From Meghimatium bilineatum (lineage: Eukaryota; Mollusca; Gastropoda; Stylommatophora; Philomycidae): a DNA stretch of 64,000 nt. A program made the translations under genes and the position numbers. Of the stretch, positions 32,986 to 44,679 are shown in pieces (position 1 is the first letter of the stretch; each line of letters opens with the position of its first letter). The notes beneath the pieces are model-generated. The model was not told the origin of the DNA. It ran no database searches and saw nothing but the letters and a program-made list of their open reading frames with translations. The stretch is taken from the NCBI GenBank assembly GCA_034231615.1, contig CM067298.1, positions 21,457,478 through 21,521,477 of the forward strand, given 5' to 3'.

Positions 32986-33499
32986 TCATTTTCTGTTTGA
33001 TGTTTTTTAATTTACCTAAATCTGTCAGGTTTCTCACATTCCAAGTTAATTCCTTAATTGAATTATTGTGTACAGTATTCAGAATGCTGTGCATGGGGTA
33101 TCTTGAAACATGATACTCTAGTGATGGTACAGTGGTGAAGACACTTGCCTTCCACTGGTTTAGAGAATCACTAGTCAAAAAATGCTTAGATAGTGGCTAC
33201 GCCTTGAATAGGATATGCTACCAATACCTATTATGTCTTATTCACATTTTTCCTTTAATGTTTTCTTATTCGTCATAATTATCTCATTGGTACATGAAAA
33301 CCTCCTTACAACTCCGAAATGGGAAAAAATGCAATAATAACATTTTGTGTTTACATAGACATTTTTTTTAATTAGTACAGACTTAATGGACATTCTATTT
33401 TATATTTATTTCTTTTAATTAATTTTTATTTAGTACACTATCTAAGACTTTTCATGATAAAAATATGTTTACACAATATTTCAAGTGTATTACCGGGTA

Positions 33500-33715
33500 T
33501 GTTTCGGTATCAATCAATCAATAAATTCGTAACCCTTCAGTGTTTGTAGGTGTACCACATTGGATGCATTAGCACACTGAGTCCTCCAGCAATTTCTATC
33601 CACAGTGATGAGGATGGGTGAGGAAAATTCTTGTCTTGTCCATTACTTGATGTTGTCTGTCCATGCCTTTATTTGACCTCCTCTGCTTCTCACCCCTTCG
33701 ACAGTTCCCTGCAGT
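33500..33715 (-). mobile_element. LINE 3' end fragment
   Basis: The - strand reads QGTVEGVRSRGGQIKAWTDN, then IK(stop)WTRQEFSSPILITVDRN and CANASNVVHLQTLKG. This is the C-terminal GxVEGxRxRGxQxKxWxDNIxxW ending of another LINE family. Confidence 0.75.
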
Positions 33716-33719
33716 ATAT

Positions 33720-34460
33720 GTTCAGGCATGCATAATATATAAAAAACCAAAAATGAAAAAGTTGTATATTACTGTTTCTATGTGATGATAACCTTTTCTC
33801 TATAATGTGATCTTTGAAGAAAAGTTTATTTTTACAAAATTGTATGCAGAAAAAAGTTAGTTTTATCAATACCGAATATCTCATGTTAAACTAAAGTGAA
33901 ACTAAATAATACAAATATACTTTGTAAAAATGGATCCAAAAAATGTATTTACATAATTTTGTTTGTGCAAAAATTGCTTTTACAGATTTAAATGCATACA
34001 AAAAATATAATGTGTCATCTTGATTCAAGGATTCATTGAAAAATATCTAGCCTTTAAAGGAAAATAACCGCTAAAGTTGTAAACACAGAATGATGCAGAT
34101 ATTTGAGTCCAGTTGGTTTGTTGTATAAAGACTACATGGTGTAATATAGGGTTAAATAGCGATTTTCTAAGCTATCTTGTAATAGAGTAGCTCAGTTATT
34201 TGTTTATCTTCATAAAGTTTTAGTTTGAAATTGTGTTGTGACATCTTGTTTAGAATTTTATAATGGTTCCAACGTTTTAGTGAGTGGGGGGGGGGGGGGT
34301 GTTGATTATTAACGTGCCTTCTGTATAGCTCAAATGTTCAGCTTGTGTATTTACCGTTTCATCAAATGTTCTTCCATCTGATGGCGTATGTGTCGCAATA
34401 ATCAAATATTCTGAGATAATGCAGGTTTGGAAACAAAAATCATAGATCACACGTTACGTT
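33720..34460. other. AT-rich intergenic stretch, nothing recognised
   Basis: Only short frames and homopolymer runs are present, including a G13 tract at about 34287-34299. Confidence 0.5.
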
Positions 34461-34560
34461 GTGTTCTAGATAAAGGTCGTTTGGTAAAAACGTTGATTTG
34501 TGTGTGCGTTATTATTCGTCCTACCAATGATTAGCAAAACTTCATTACTTTTTTTTTCAA
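34461..34560 (+). mobile_element. solo Penelope-like 3' end (degraded)
   Basis: CTAGATAAAGGTCGTTTGGT, then AAAAACGTTGATTTGTGTG and ATTAGCAAAACTTCATTAC match the 3' ends at 40682-40770 (reverse) and 58181-58270. The core is more decayed than in the other copies. Confidence 0.55.
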
Positions 34561-34949
34561 ATTTCGCATGTCGGATTACAGTTTCGCTGCAGTTTTTGCA
34601 CATTATCGATTTTCTACCAGAATCCCAGATAATAGGCCTACAATAAAACCAGATCTGATTAACAAAACCTCAGTTGTGGCAGTGTTTGGATAAGCTGTAA
34701 CCCAGAATAATCTGCCAGCAAAAATTGGTCATCAAATAGTGGATGCTGGCAGCGATGCTAGTTATAGACTTATTCTGTAATAAAAAAAAAAATAGCACCA
34801 GACGTAACTAGATGCCAAATGAATGACTTGATTATTATATATTCAGAACTCTTGCCCCGGAGAAATGGGTCAGAACGTGGGAGCCGAACTAATGTTCGCA
34901 GCAGACAAGCATAATGAGATGTGACGTTACAAACAAGAAAAGTAGTTCA

Positions 34950-35200
34950 GGTTCGCTTAGAAAACAACAATCATAGTGCTAAGGAGAAACGGAACAAAAG
35001 ACTAACTTTATACAAAAGTAGAGTAGGTTCAGCTTAGAAAACAACTGTAGCTTAGGTTCTGCTTAGAAAACAACAATCTAAATGCTAGGGATAAACGGAA
35101 CAAAAGGCTAACCATATACAAAAGTAGCTTAGTTCTGCTTAGAAAACAAGGCAGGACAATCTCCATACCAGAGACAAACGGAACAAAATTCTAACCATAC
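34950..35200. repeat. irregular ~70-bp tandem repeat
   Basis: About four units share TTCTGCTTAGAAAACAA, AAACGGAACAAAA and CTAACC-ATATACAAAAGTAG. Confidence 0.75.
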
Positions 35201-35879
35201 AAGATAAGCAAGTTTCCTATGATTTGTATCCATACTGCATAACTCTTCATCAAGTCTTTTATATATAATATTGAGCGCCCTTAATAATACGACATCTTTA
35301 AGTATATATGTGTGTGTGTATGAAAGGGGTGGGGTATCCTTTAAACGTTAAAAGTCTTCAGTTCCCTCAGAGTGTGGCTCTCAATGTAGTAATTAGTATT
35401 GCCACAAACGTTTTATAAATAACTCCAGATGACCCTGGCAACCCCTCCCCCAGATGACCACAGACTATGTAATTTAATATAAATAAGGTCAAGGCCCAAG
35501 TCAGGAAAGAGAGGCAATTCAGCCAATTTTGTGAACAATTAAATCGTTTCCAAGATACTTTTGGTGAAAATCGTTAAGAGTTGGGTTTACCCGTCTTTTG
35601 GCCAAATTCCTAGGATATCATAAAACGCCCCATCACATTTGGTCAAAATAACCCCAGCACTCCATACGACGGCCGAACAACTCCAGGTCTATTGATAAAA
35701 CCTCATTTGTGACATCGCTGGTGGGCATACTGTTTACAATTGTGCGTACAAAAAGTTCGTTTTTGTTGTGTCTATGGGGATCATTTTTGGGGTGAAAATT
35801 AAACCAGGCTGGCCGTCCAGGTAATCCCATGCAGAGTTTTATGTGATCATTGACAGCGCCGCCGTCCTTTACTCTACAT

Positions 35880-36120
35880 GTGATGTGTTGTTTTCTTCAT
35901 AAAGTCCTTTCAGTGAAAACATCGGTTTATGTGTGTTTTCCTGTGTTTCCAGCTATTAGTGAAAACACCAGTTGTTTTCCTGTGTTTCCAGCTATTAGTG
36001 AAAACATCAGGTTATGTTTGTTTTCCTGTGTTTCCAGCTATTAGTGAAAACATCAGGTTATGTGTGTTTTCCTGTGTTTCCAGCCATTAGTGAAAACATC
36101 CGTTTAGGTGTGTTTTCCTG
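35880..36120. repeat. Penelope-tail-derived tandem repeat
   Basis: The first unit CATAAAGTCCTTTCAGTGAA, ACATCGGTTTATGTGTG resembles the Penelope-like 3' tail. The segment GTGTTTTCCTGTGTTTCCAG plus CTATTAGTGAAAACATC is then repeated about five times. Confidence 0.6.
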
Positions 36121-36530
36121 TTAGTTAGTTAGTCGTCGGATCATCATCACTACAAACTGGACACGTCCATAGTTGCTCCAATCTCTCCTTGAGTGTATCC
36201 GTCATTACACTTCTGCTAACAGTACTGGTCCTATGCTGGTTGACCATCATTCTTCTGCGCCCTCCAAAATGTTCATTTCTAGCAAAACCGCATTTTAATC
36301 CCTGATCTTTAATCCTAGACATTAAAAGGGAATCATCATCCATATTGTTTTTTGTTGTTGTTCGTCCATCACAAGTGATGATGACCATTTGTTACATCCA
36401 CTTTTGAAAATTCAAGTTTAGTTATGTCCTTGATTATGAGTTCGTTGATGGCTTAATCAGCCCTATTCGAGCTGTAAATGTCCTTGGACAGTTCAGATAT
36501 GGAATGACGAATGATCATCCACATTAGTCT
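36121..36530 (-). mobile_element. LINE 3' end (zinc-finger family)
   Basis: The - strand carries the same 3' UTR as 23560-23680 (TCACTTGTGATGGACGAAC, then AACAACAA) and a piece of the C-terminal finger region upstream. Past the UTR it continues with RTSTVSRSVMTDTLKERLEQ and WTCPVCSDDD. Confidence 0.65.
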
Positions 36531-36534
36531 CACT

Positions 36535-38970
36535 CTTGCGTACTATATCTCAAGGAGTTCAAAACGTCAGCACGATCCATTGCTCCCTCGTCCTGTGCCA
36601 CAATCGCGAATGATGCCAGTTGATCCGCTCTGTCATATTCAAAACACCAATATGTCCCGGCACGAAAATAAATTAAACCACTTTCAGCCTCGCTTTTCTC
36701 AAGGGCTCAATCCAGTGATCGTGAACAAGACCCACTTGTACCTTCCTAATCATACTCATACAAGTAAATTTTAAGTAGGAAGCCAGAGGATAATATTTTA
36801 AAAATTCTTGAGACTAACGGGAATTGAACCAGTCCGTTCTACGGCACCAAATCGCCTAGCAACAATTGCACACGCGTTTTTCAGTACTTGACTAACCGCA
36901 TCTCCAAAAAAGATGCGATTTCATCAAGCCATTCAAATCGTGCACACAAAGTCACCCGAACGGACCAATCGAGACAAGGACTATTACAACAACAACAAAC
37001 ATCCCGTACAGGTATTGAAATATCCTCAGTAACAACAAACACATAACATAATATGTGGTCCGTTCGGGTGACTTTGTGTGCACGATTTGAATGGCTTGAT
37101 GAAATCGCATCTTTTTTGGAGATGCGGTTAGTCAAGTACTGAAAAACGCGTGTGCAATTGTTGCTAGGCGATTTGGTGCCGTAGAACGGACTGGTTCATT
37201 TCCCGTTAGTCTCAAGAATTTTTAAAATATTATCCTCTGGCTTCCTACTTAAAATTTACTTGTATAAACAATTATTTGAAGCAAAATTGTATTGTCTATA
37301 TATGTTATCCATGTTTACAAGAAGACCTATCGGCCCTTGTATAACTAATACGGATATTATGTTATGTGTTTGTTGTTACTGAGGATATTTCAATACCTGT
37401 ACGGCATGTTTGTTGTTGTTGTAATAGTCCTTGTCTCGATTGGTCCGTTCGGGTGACTTTGTGTGCACGATTTGAATGGCTTGATGAAATCGCATCTTTT
37501 TTGGAGATGCGGTTAGTCAAGTACTGAAAAACGCGTGTGCAATTGTTGCTAGGCGATTTGGTGCCGTAGAACGGACTGGTTCAATTCCCGTTAGTCTCAA
37601 GAATTTTTAATCATACTCATAGAGTCACTCAAGATGCAGACCTGCGTTACTTTCTGTGTGCATACCCACTCAAATGCCCTGGTCACCGCCATAGTCTCCA
37701 TGGTCATACTACTCGTAGTGAAAGCAAAGGCACCACTCTACTCCCTGATCGTTTTACCTGCCTACTGAGCTGTGAAGGCCCAAATACTTCGAACATACAT
37801 AATCACAGATCCATCAGTGTATATAATCACACCCACTTCTTTGGTATTCTCACTGACCAAAGCCTGCATTTCTTTCTCCACAGTTGTGGGACACCATTCT
37901 CTGCATTCCCTGCTAAGTGATATTACTACTCTCAAACAAGTTACGAAATCTGTAGGTAGACTTATCCATTCCGCACCTGTTGCCACATCCTGCAATCTGC
38001 ACACGCTTTGTATGACACCCTCAGCACGTCCGTTCCACGACCTCCCTCTCTTGAGTCTGCTTGCCTTTAACTTTCTGTATTTCGGAATGCAACGGGTGTT
38101 CCTTATCTGCATATATTTGAATGTACGCCCGTGCACGGCAATACTGTAATCTGTGCTCAGCTGTTGGACAGTCAAGTAGGTATCGCATAGCTCTTGCCAA
38201 TGTGTCTCTTGTGCACTCAAGTATGATACGCATTGCTGAATTATGGATTCTATCCATTCTTTCGATCTAAGTTTGGCTAAGAGTCAGAATTGCCAGTGCA
38301 TATTCCACCACAGCCACAAACAAACCCTGGTACAAAAGAAATAACAATCTCTGCTCACACTGCGCAGCATCTATAACCGTCATTGCTGCTAAGCCTTTGC
38401 CTGCTCTTATGATAACGTGGTCAACATGTTCCCTGAAACGCAGACTTCTTGCAAAAAATACACCCAAATATCTCATTGTGCTAGTTCTTTCTAAACTTTT
38501 CCTGGACAACGAAACTTGTGGCATGGGTGTCTTTACCATGTGATTGTTTAAGGAAAACCACCTCACAAATGCATTAGAAGGATTAACCACTGCTCCCGTA
38601 TATCGACACTAATTTGTCAGTCTGTCCAGCTCCTTCTGTAGTTCCACGACGCACTCTTCTCGATTTCTGCCCTGTCTATACACCATGATATCACCGGCGT
38701 ATGGCGTCGTTCTGCCAGTAACTGTGATTTGATTGCTAGTGATATGTACTGTGTATACATTGAAAAGTAAAGGAGATAGAGACGATACCTGTGGCAGACC
38801 AAGGCTAATAACCGTTGGTGCTGATACCCAGTTACCACACTTAAGAACTACTATCCTTTGCATCAGGGTGGCTAGGGTGTTTTCCTGTGTTCCCATTAGC
38901 AGAACTTTATTATCCTGACTCCAATTTTCGCTTATGGGATTATGGTTTTCCTGCAGTTGTGACCTATTAT
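36535..38970 (-). mobile_element. RNase-H LINE with RT, interrupted by a composite element
   Basis: Right to left on the - strand: VISLGLPQVSSLSPLLFNVY and a decayed YADD (YAGDIMVYRQGRN) at 38610-38960; RYLGVFFARSLRFREHVDHV at 38270-38590; MDRIHNSAMRIILECTRDT and a linker with QTQEREVVERTC at 37760-38260. The RNase H start VGVIIYTDGSV follows at about 37800, then VCILSDSMSMIRKVQVG around the insertion site and FIFVPGHIGVLN near 36680. The RNase H is cut at 37609 by an 848-bp insertion. Frameshifts and substitutions make it inactive. Confidence 0.82.
36748..37621. mobile_element. composite inverted-repeat element with 13-bp target duplication
   Basis: AATCATACTCATA at 36748-36760 and 37609-37621 is an exact direct repeat; joining across it restores the LINE RNase H frame region. 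The insert has three copies of one module: inverted at about 36764-36967, direct at 37058-37264, and direct again at about 37440-37608. Arms 1 and 2 form a ~205-bp near-perfect hairpin with a ~90-bp spacer. Each module contains CTGGTTCAATTCCCG-like sequence, a good RNA polymerase III B box, and GCTAGGCGATTTGGTGCCG. It has no ORF. Confidence 0.8.
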
Positions 38971-39062
38971 CCACAAACCTTCTTAATATACTCTTGCAAC
39001 ATGTATGGAAAGTATCATTGTTGCTATTATATTCTCCCCTTTCGGGCTCCATCAACATATAG
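38935..39062 (-). mobile_element. SINE family A, 5' half
   Basis: TGCAACATGTATGGAAAGTA, TTGTTGCTATTATATTCTCC and CTTTCGGGC match the 5' part. It abuts the LINE RT so closely that a 149-codon frame runs through both; this is accidental fusion. Confidence 0.65.
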
Positions 39063-39242
39063 CCGACAACAAGAATCGACTTACAGGATTGAAGAAATTA
39101 GACACGTGGATGATGCGGCTCGGGCCCCATTCACCTTCCCAGGTCCATTTTTGTCCGGCCCGCTAGAGTGATCAAAAAGCGATAAAAACGCTCGCACTCA
39201 ATCTCAGAAAACACTACACTACGTGGAATTCAAAACACGAGC

Positions 39243-39495
39243 TTTTACAGCAGTGTTTCCCAAACTGTTTGTTACCATGCCTAACCAAAATCTTTTTAAA
39301 TTTCTGATGCCTACTGCTGATGCCCCCCCCCCCAAAAAAAATAATCTCTATATGTACCATATAAGCCTATACACTTTAAAAAATATTTATTCTAAAATTG
39401 AATTATTTCCTAAATGAAGCCTAATCACAGCTTGTTCGAATTGCACCTTCCCCCTATATGGCGTGGATCCCACGTTGGGAAACACTGATCTACAG
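39243..39495. mobile_element. hAT-type MITE
   Basis: The element runs from CAGTGTTTCCCAAACTG at 39251 to TTGGGAAACACTG ending at 39487; these are terminal inverted repeats of about 13-14 bp. The 8-bp flanks TTTTACAG and ATCTACAG agree at six positions, as expected for an aged hAT 8-bp duplication. No transposase; 237 bp. Confidence 0.75.
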
Positions 39496-39589
39496 TATAA
39501 CCCGGCTAATGGCAAATCACGTCTACTTAATGACGCATTTAACTATTCCCGTAACTTTCATTGGTCACTTTGATTATACTTTGTGTGAC

Positions 39590-39745
39590 AGGCACGGTGA
39601 TTACGAAGCCAGGGGCAGACCATGCAAACGATGGATTACAGAAATAAAATAATCAACGAAAATAAACATATGAAGCACACAAAAAGCCATCTCCAGAGAA
39701 CTCTTCTACCCCTGACGTTGCAGGCACAAAGGGGTATAAAGCGAA
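39590..39745 (+). mobile_element. LINE 3' end fragment
   Basis: GDYEARGRPCKRWITEIK and the following UTR (CTCTTCTACCCCTGACG, AAGGGGTATAAAGCG) match the LINE copy at 565-905. Confidence 0.75.
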
Positions 39746-40681
39746 AAAAAGAAAAGTCTAAAATTGATCGATATTAAAGTATCTATAGTTTAAAAAAAAA
39801 GATTTATTGATTATTGGTTATGCGCCGACGTCAGTGAACACCGGTTGAACCCAAAAGTGCTCAGTCTCCCTCAATCAAATATCGAAATGTATGCGTGCTG
39901 GTGGTTCCTGCGGGCCGCTTGGGTGAATGTATTCTTAATTCTGCCCCTCTGATGCCCAATCTTACTGATGCCTCACCGCATACTAAATTCTCCAAATATA
40001 TCATAGATGCATCATCTATAGTGGTATATACATTCAACAAGAGCTCACTCAATATCTTCATTATCAATTAGCCGACTATCTGTGTATTCGATGCAAGACC
40101 ACCTGCTCTCTAATTTCCGAGCATATCCTGGGTATTAAATCCATGTTATATCCAGAAGATTAGAACAGGGCTACAGATTCCATCCACTTATACCGACCGT
40201 TTTTAATCCTTCTAAACGCGGACTGAGACACTCTAACCGCCTTAGTAAAATGCGTCTCAGAGATTCACTGTAGAGCTGTAGTAATATCCTCGACATTCAT
40301 ATCCTCCTTATACTAGAAGTAGTCCTATGTGCTCCGTTGCGCTTGACAATAATTTTACTAGTTGCACTAGCTATAAAACTTCAGCCATATTTATCACCAC
40401 GACTAAAAAGAGCCACCTGGGAACAGTGTGACATCATCATCCCCTATGTTATCAGCTATCAATTGATTAATGTCAAGGCCCACTCACTACTTTCTCTGCT
40501 AAGGGTAATTATGATAATAATGAAAGTAAGTTATTGTTTCATCAAAAACAATAAATGCACTAAAATTAGGAGAAACACATTAAAAATATTAAAACTACGG
40601 GCATCCGGGATCTCTAGCGTAAAATACGAAAAATTGTACTTATTGCGCAAAACTGAAATTCAACAGGTAGATCCAGGAAAA

Positions 40682-42660
40682 GGGTAATAAAGTTTTGCTA
40701 ATACTTGATAACACACATAATGACACACACAAATTGAGGTTTCGACCAAAAGACCTTTATCAAGACAGACAATTGAAACAAAATTAAAACATATAACAGA
40801 AAGCGAACAGTAATAACATCGACGGTCACATTAATATGAGTAGTATAGATTGACCGGAAGAGGCGAAATGACACCGGACAAGGAAAATACAAAAATTACC
40901 ACAAACATGTGACACGAAACAAACAGAAACTATGGATCGACGAAAGTCATACATAAGACAGGCGCTCATTAATGCCGTCGGGTTTAAGAGTGCCATATTG
41001 ATAAATGTAGCGGTTCTCAAGCGCCAGACGGACCCGGTCATCAAAGAAGCACAACTTAATGGCCGTAACCTGAATGTCCTGGACGCCCCGATGGCGTGTG
41101 CCATTAAAGTAAACGTCAACAGGCAAACCCGAATGGTTTTTTATGCTGTACATATGTTCACAGAATCGGTCTGCGAGTCTCCTTCCAGTTTACCTTATAT
41201 ATGTCATGGCGCAACGCTTGCATATGATGGCATAGATGACGTAGCGGGACATACATGTGAAGCTCTCCTCTATGGTGAAGGTGGTTTTAGGGAATGTGAC
41301 AGACCGGATCTGAGTGACATAGGTACAAGTGTAGCATTTGCTGCGTTTGCATCTGATGTTGCCAAAACAATTAGGAACGTCAGGCTGGAGGTGACTCCGG
41401 ACCAGTCGATCCCTGAGGTTCTTGTCACGTCTGTAAGCAACAAGAGGGGGGGGGGGTTACAGAACACTTCCCGCGTCTCGGGGTCAGACTGGAGAAGGGG
41501 AAGGTGACGAAGCGGGGCATGGCGAACGGTATCTCTATGGGGGTGGAGAGTGAGAACAAGCTTAGTCCAGTTAGACGAGGAAGACTTCTGAGTGGTCGAG
41601 AGGGTGTCCTGACGGGAGAGACCACACACTCGAAGAACGGCAGACTTGAGGACAGCCTCAGGGTACAGGCGACAGCGGAAGAAAGCTATGATCTCGTAGG
41701 TCTTCTCGATGAAGTCATCCTCGCAATTGCACGGGCGCCGAAGACGAAGACGTTGGGAGAATGGAAGGGAATCACGACAGGTAGAGGGATGAGAAGAGGT
41801 GTATAGAAGAAAGCTATGAGCATCAGTCGGTTTGTAGTGTACCGATGTGCTAAAACAGAGGGGTTGAATAGTGATAGATATGTCAAGAAAGTTCACATGG
41901 GAGGTGGAGATCTCAGATGTGAACTTGATGGCCGGATGAAAATTGTCAATGAATTGTATGAAGCGTGCCAGGTCAGCCTCAGACATGTCAGTGATGCCGA
42001 TCCATCATTGATGTACCTATGGAACACCGACGGGAAGGGCCCTCCATAGGATCCCCATACCTGATGCTCAAAGTGGCCCATGAACAAGCAGGCATAGCTG
42101 GGGCCTATCTTGGTGCCCATGGCGACCCCACTGATTTGGTCAAAGAAGTGCCCATCAAACTTGAAGGAATTGAGAGTAAGCATGAGTTGAGCAAGACGGA
42201 TGAGGGTAGAAGTAGACACAGAGGGGTGAGGATGCTGATCGAGAAAGAACTTCACAGCCTTGAGACCCTCTGAGTGCGGTATGGAAGTTTTAAAGGGAGC
42301 ATACGTCCAGCAGAAAGAGACGATAAGAATGGGCAGGTGACAGGGAAATAGAAGCAAAGATGGACAGGGCATAGTTAGTTTCTTTCAGGAATGTAAGATG
42401 TTGCTCCACTAATGGTTGGAAGACACTATCCAGGAAGTCAGAGATGTGTTCAGTGGGGCAGGAACACGCAGAGACAATGGGTCTGCCGGGGTTGAAAGGT
42501 TTGTGAATTTTGGGCAGCATATAGAATGCCGGCCTGCCCACACTGCTGCCCTTGAGGCATAGAGCGGCGGCAGAAGGTTGTAGTGGGCAGAAATGGGCAG
42601 AAGGTTGTCTCTTGAGCGTAGTGGTTGCATCGTTCAATTTTTACTCAAAAACCCGTGGTT
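40682..42660 (-). mobile_element. Penelope-like element with RT and GIY-YIG nuclease
   Basis: From right to left on the - strand: FYMLPKIHKPFNPGRPIVSA, CSCPTEHISDFLD and NYAL (42400-42560); SGVAMGTKIGPSYACLFMGH with HRYINDGSA, the RT active site with one Asp changed (YIDD to YIND; 42010-42130); FIDNFHPAIKFTSEISTSHV, NFLDISI and SVHYKPTDAHSFLLYTSSHP (41780-41960). RYVIYAIICKRCAMTYI then TGRRLADRFCEHMYSIKNHS and GTLKPDGIN mark the GIY-YIG endonuclease (40960-41260). These are diagnostic of Penelope-like retroelements. Frameshifts and a stop after YIR inactivate it. The 3' end has the hammerhead-like motif at 40733-40767. Confidence 0.92.
40733..40767 (-). ncRNA. hammerhead-ribozyme-like motif in the Penelope tail
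   Basis: On the - strand the order is CTTGATAA, AGGTC-TTTT-GGTC (a stem with two wobble pairs) and GAAACCTCAATTTGTG. This matches the hammerhead layout CUGAUGA, stem II, GAAA. Positions 3 and 8 of the core are U and A instead of the normal pair C and G. Penelope-like elements are known to carry hammerhead motifs. Stem I is not clear, so activity is uncertain. Confidence 0.4.
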
Positions 42661-42835
42661 CAAATCCCACTAATGACGTCTTGTTAAATTATTTATTTTT
42701 TTTGTAGATCACCGAGTTCTCGCATGAAGATACGGAGTTATGTGCTGTGAGTGGTACTCTCAGCAGGCGATTTACCGCTTCGTTGAGAGGGACAGAGTAC
42801 ATATTGGGTAACCCGAGCAATTATGAACAATAAAG
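42612..42835 (+). mobile_element. tRNA-derived SINE with conserved central domain
   Basis: A tRNA-like head (GTAGTGGTTGCATCGTTC, then CCGTGGTTCAAATCCCAC with B box GGTTCAAATCC) is followed by a body with ACGGAGTTATGTGCTGTGAG, TGGTACTCTCAGCAGGCG and CAGAGTACATATTGGGTAAC. The body matches 60160-60310 and, reversed, 55915-55985. Confidence 0.8.
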
Positions 42836-43011
42836 TCAATCTTACATGCTTATTGAGCCCTTTTTAACGGACAGTCTGAAAATACAAAGAAAAGAAAAAC
42901 TGATCTTTTCAAAACGGTACGTACGGTTAAAGATTCGACAGTGACCTGCGAGTTTGGATCTCCTAGAAATTACCAGCAATAAAGCTTTTGTATCATTTTC
43001 TATAACTGGCT

Positions 43012-43014
<3 letters not shown>

Positions 43015-43046
<32 letters not shown>
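43015..43046. repeat. (AG)n microsatellite
   Basis: A run of AG dinucleotides of about 30 bp directly precedes the 33-bp satellite. Confidence 0.9.
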
Positions 43047-43049
<3 letters not shown>

Positions 43050-43086
43050 GTCTCAAGCATTATCTTATATTTCCATAAGATTCCAA

Positions 43087-43890
43087 CTATCAGAGGTGTA
43101 CACTACAAACTATGAGAGTGTAACAGAGGTGTACACTGCCAACTATGAGAATGTAACAGAGGTGTACACTACCAACTATGAGAATGTAACAGAGGTGTAC
43201 ACTGCTAACTATGAGAGTGTAACAGAGGTGTACACTGCTAACTATGAGAGGTGTAACAGAGGTGTACACTGCCAACTATGAGAGTGTAACAGAGGTGTAC
43301 ACTGCCAACTATGAGAGTGTAACAGAGGTGTACACTGCCAACTATGAGAATGTAACAGAGGTGTACACTACCAACTATGAGAATGTAACAGAGGTGTACA
43401 CTGCTAACTATGAGAGTGTAACAGAGGTGTACACTGCTAACTATGAGAGGTGTAACAGAGGTGTACACTGCCAACTATGAGAATGTAACAGAGGTGTACA
43501 CTGCCAACTATGAGAATGTAACAGAGGTGTACACTGCCAACTATGAGAATGTAACAGAGGTGTACACTGCCAACTATGAGAGTGTAACAGAGGTGTACAC
43601 TGCCAACTATGAGAATGTAACAGAGGTGTACACTGCCAACTATGTGAATGTAACAGAGGTGTACACTGCCAACTATGAGAGTGTAACAGAGGTGTACACT
43701 GCCAACTATGAGAGTGTAACAGAGGTGTACACTACCAACTATGAGAATGTAACAGAGGTGTACACTACCAACTATGAGAGTGTAACAGAGGTGTACACTG
43801 CTAACTATGAGAGGTGTAACAGAAGTGTACACTGCCAACTATGAGAGGTGTACACTGCCAACTATTAGAGGTGTAACGGAGGTGTACACT
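43087..43890. repeat. 33-bp satellite with 199-bp higher-order period
   Basis: The unit is GTGTAACAGAGGTGTACACT plus GCCAACTATGAGA, about 24 copies. A 34-bp variant (GAGAGGTGTAAC) recurs at 43247 and 43446, 199 bp apart, with the same order of TACC/TGCC/TGCT variants before it. The 11-codon unit leaves long frames open on both strands; these are not genes. Confidence 0.95.
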
Positions 43891-44194
43891 GTTTTTCCAA
43901 GAAGCTTCCTACTCAACATGTGTAAAAAAACGCTATTGTAAAGTTGAACTGCTGTAAAACTTCTATCGGTGACTTTTGCCAATAGAAGACTACAAGCATA
44001 ATTCAATCAAGCCTTTTGGGTCAAGTTTTTGATTATTCCCATGAACTTCATTGTCCGACATTAGCAGGGGACATAAAATGTATAAATATTGACCAACGAA
44101 CAGCAGAACAATAATTTAAAACATCACGGTAGAAGACTGATTCTGTTTTGTTTTCATTTTGCTACTCATATTTAAGTGGCCGCGATTCAATACA

Positions 44195-44475
44195 AGGATA
44201 CGCTGTCCATAGAGCCACGTTATGACCGTCTGCATAAGAAGACCGTTGCACACAATTAATTAGATCTTAATTCGTTACATTTTTTATTATTGTCGTGTTT
44301 TCATTAGGTCACTATTTATATACTTGGAATCGCATACCAAAAATAGCAATGTCGACTCCAGTATATAAATAGTGACCAACGGAAACACAATAATAAAAAA
44401 AACGTAACGAATGAAGTCCTAATTAATTATGTGCAGAAGTTTCCTATGCCATCGGCAGGTCACGGCCATGTAATC
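44195..44475. mobile_element. foldback (long inverted repeat) MITE, copy 1
   Basis: TTCGTTACATTTTTTATTAT, AGGTCACTATTTATATAC on the left pair with GTATATAAATAGTGACC, AATAATAAAAAAAACGTAAC on the right around a ~35-bp centre. Weaker pairing extends outwards through CACAATTAATTAG / CTAATTAATTATGTG. A second copy is at 54885-55200. Confidence 0.7.
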
Positions 44476-44679
44476 TAGTAGTAGTGTGCTGTTGCAAGGT
44501 GATCGAGTTTCCTAGTAGTTAATACAATTGGTTTAAGTGCCTCGACAGTGTCTTCACTTTGTGAAGAAAAAAGCTATGAAATTTGTTCGTTGTGTGTAGG
44601 ATACTACCATCTTTGATATTATTGATCAATGTAAATCAATTATGTATACATTCTGTCGATTTATTGTGACTGCTTGCAT

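Larger units (their letters stand above)
30480..33180 (-). mobile_element. LINE with endonuclease and reverse transcriptase, decayed
   Basis: From right to left on the - strand: TWNVRNLTDLGKLKNIKQKM (start of an AP-type endonuclease, near 33050); VNIVIGDLNAKVEQEQDIDI, GRFGLVIKHERGQ and NTWFYQHPRRLWT (endonuclease catalytic GDxN region, 32430-32640); a linker with KLMEHRRKLKANITEYK; IYKIGNIPSDLLQSIFIALP (RT N-terminal motif, 31100-31280); and RQGC with YA(V)DTVMIGGRKQELQ near 30500-30720. A SINE A has inserted at 31490-31765 and small tandem repeats have grown inside it. Confidence 0.85.

Noticed and set aside
36841..37608. Functional tRNA genes in the composite element
   Set aside because: Only a B-box-like part and a tRNA-like half are visible; I cannot fold a full cloverleaf with an acceptor stem, and the unit is repeated as a mobile module.
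38609..39058. 149-codon frame as an independent gene
   Set aside because: It is a chance joining of a SINE A fragment and a decayed LINE RT.
40932..41507. 191-codon plus-strand frame
   Set aside because: It is the antisense shadow of the Penelope-like GIY-YIG region on the minus strand.
43048..43844. Frames of 70-133 codons with an 11-residue repeat on both strands
   Set aside because: They are produced by the 33-bp satellite; the equal openness of both strands shows no coding selection.
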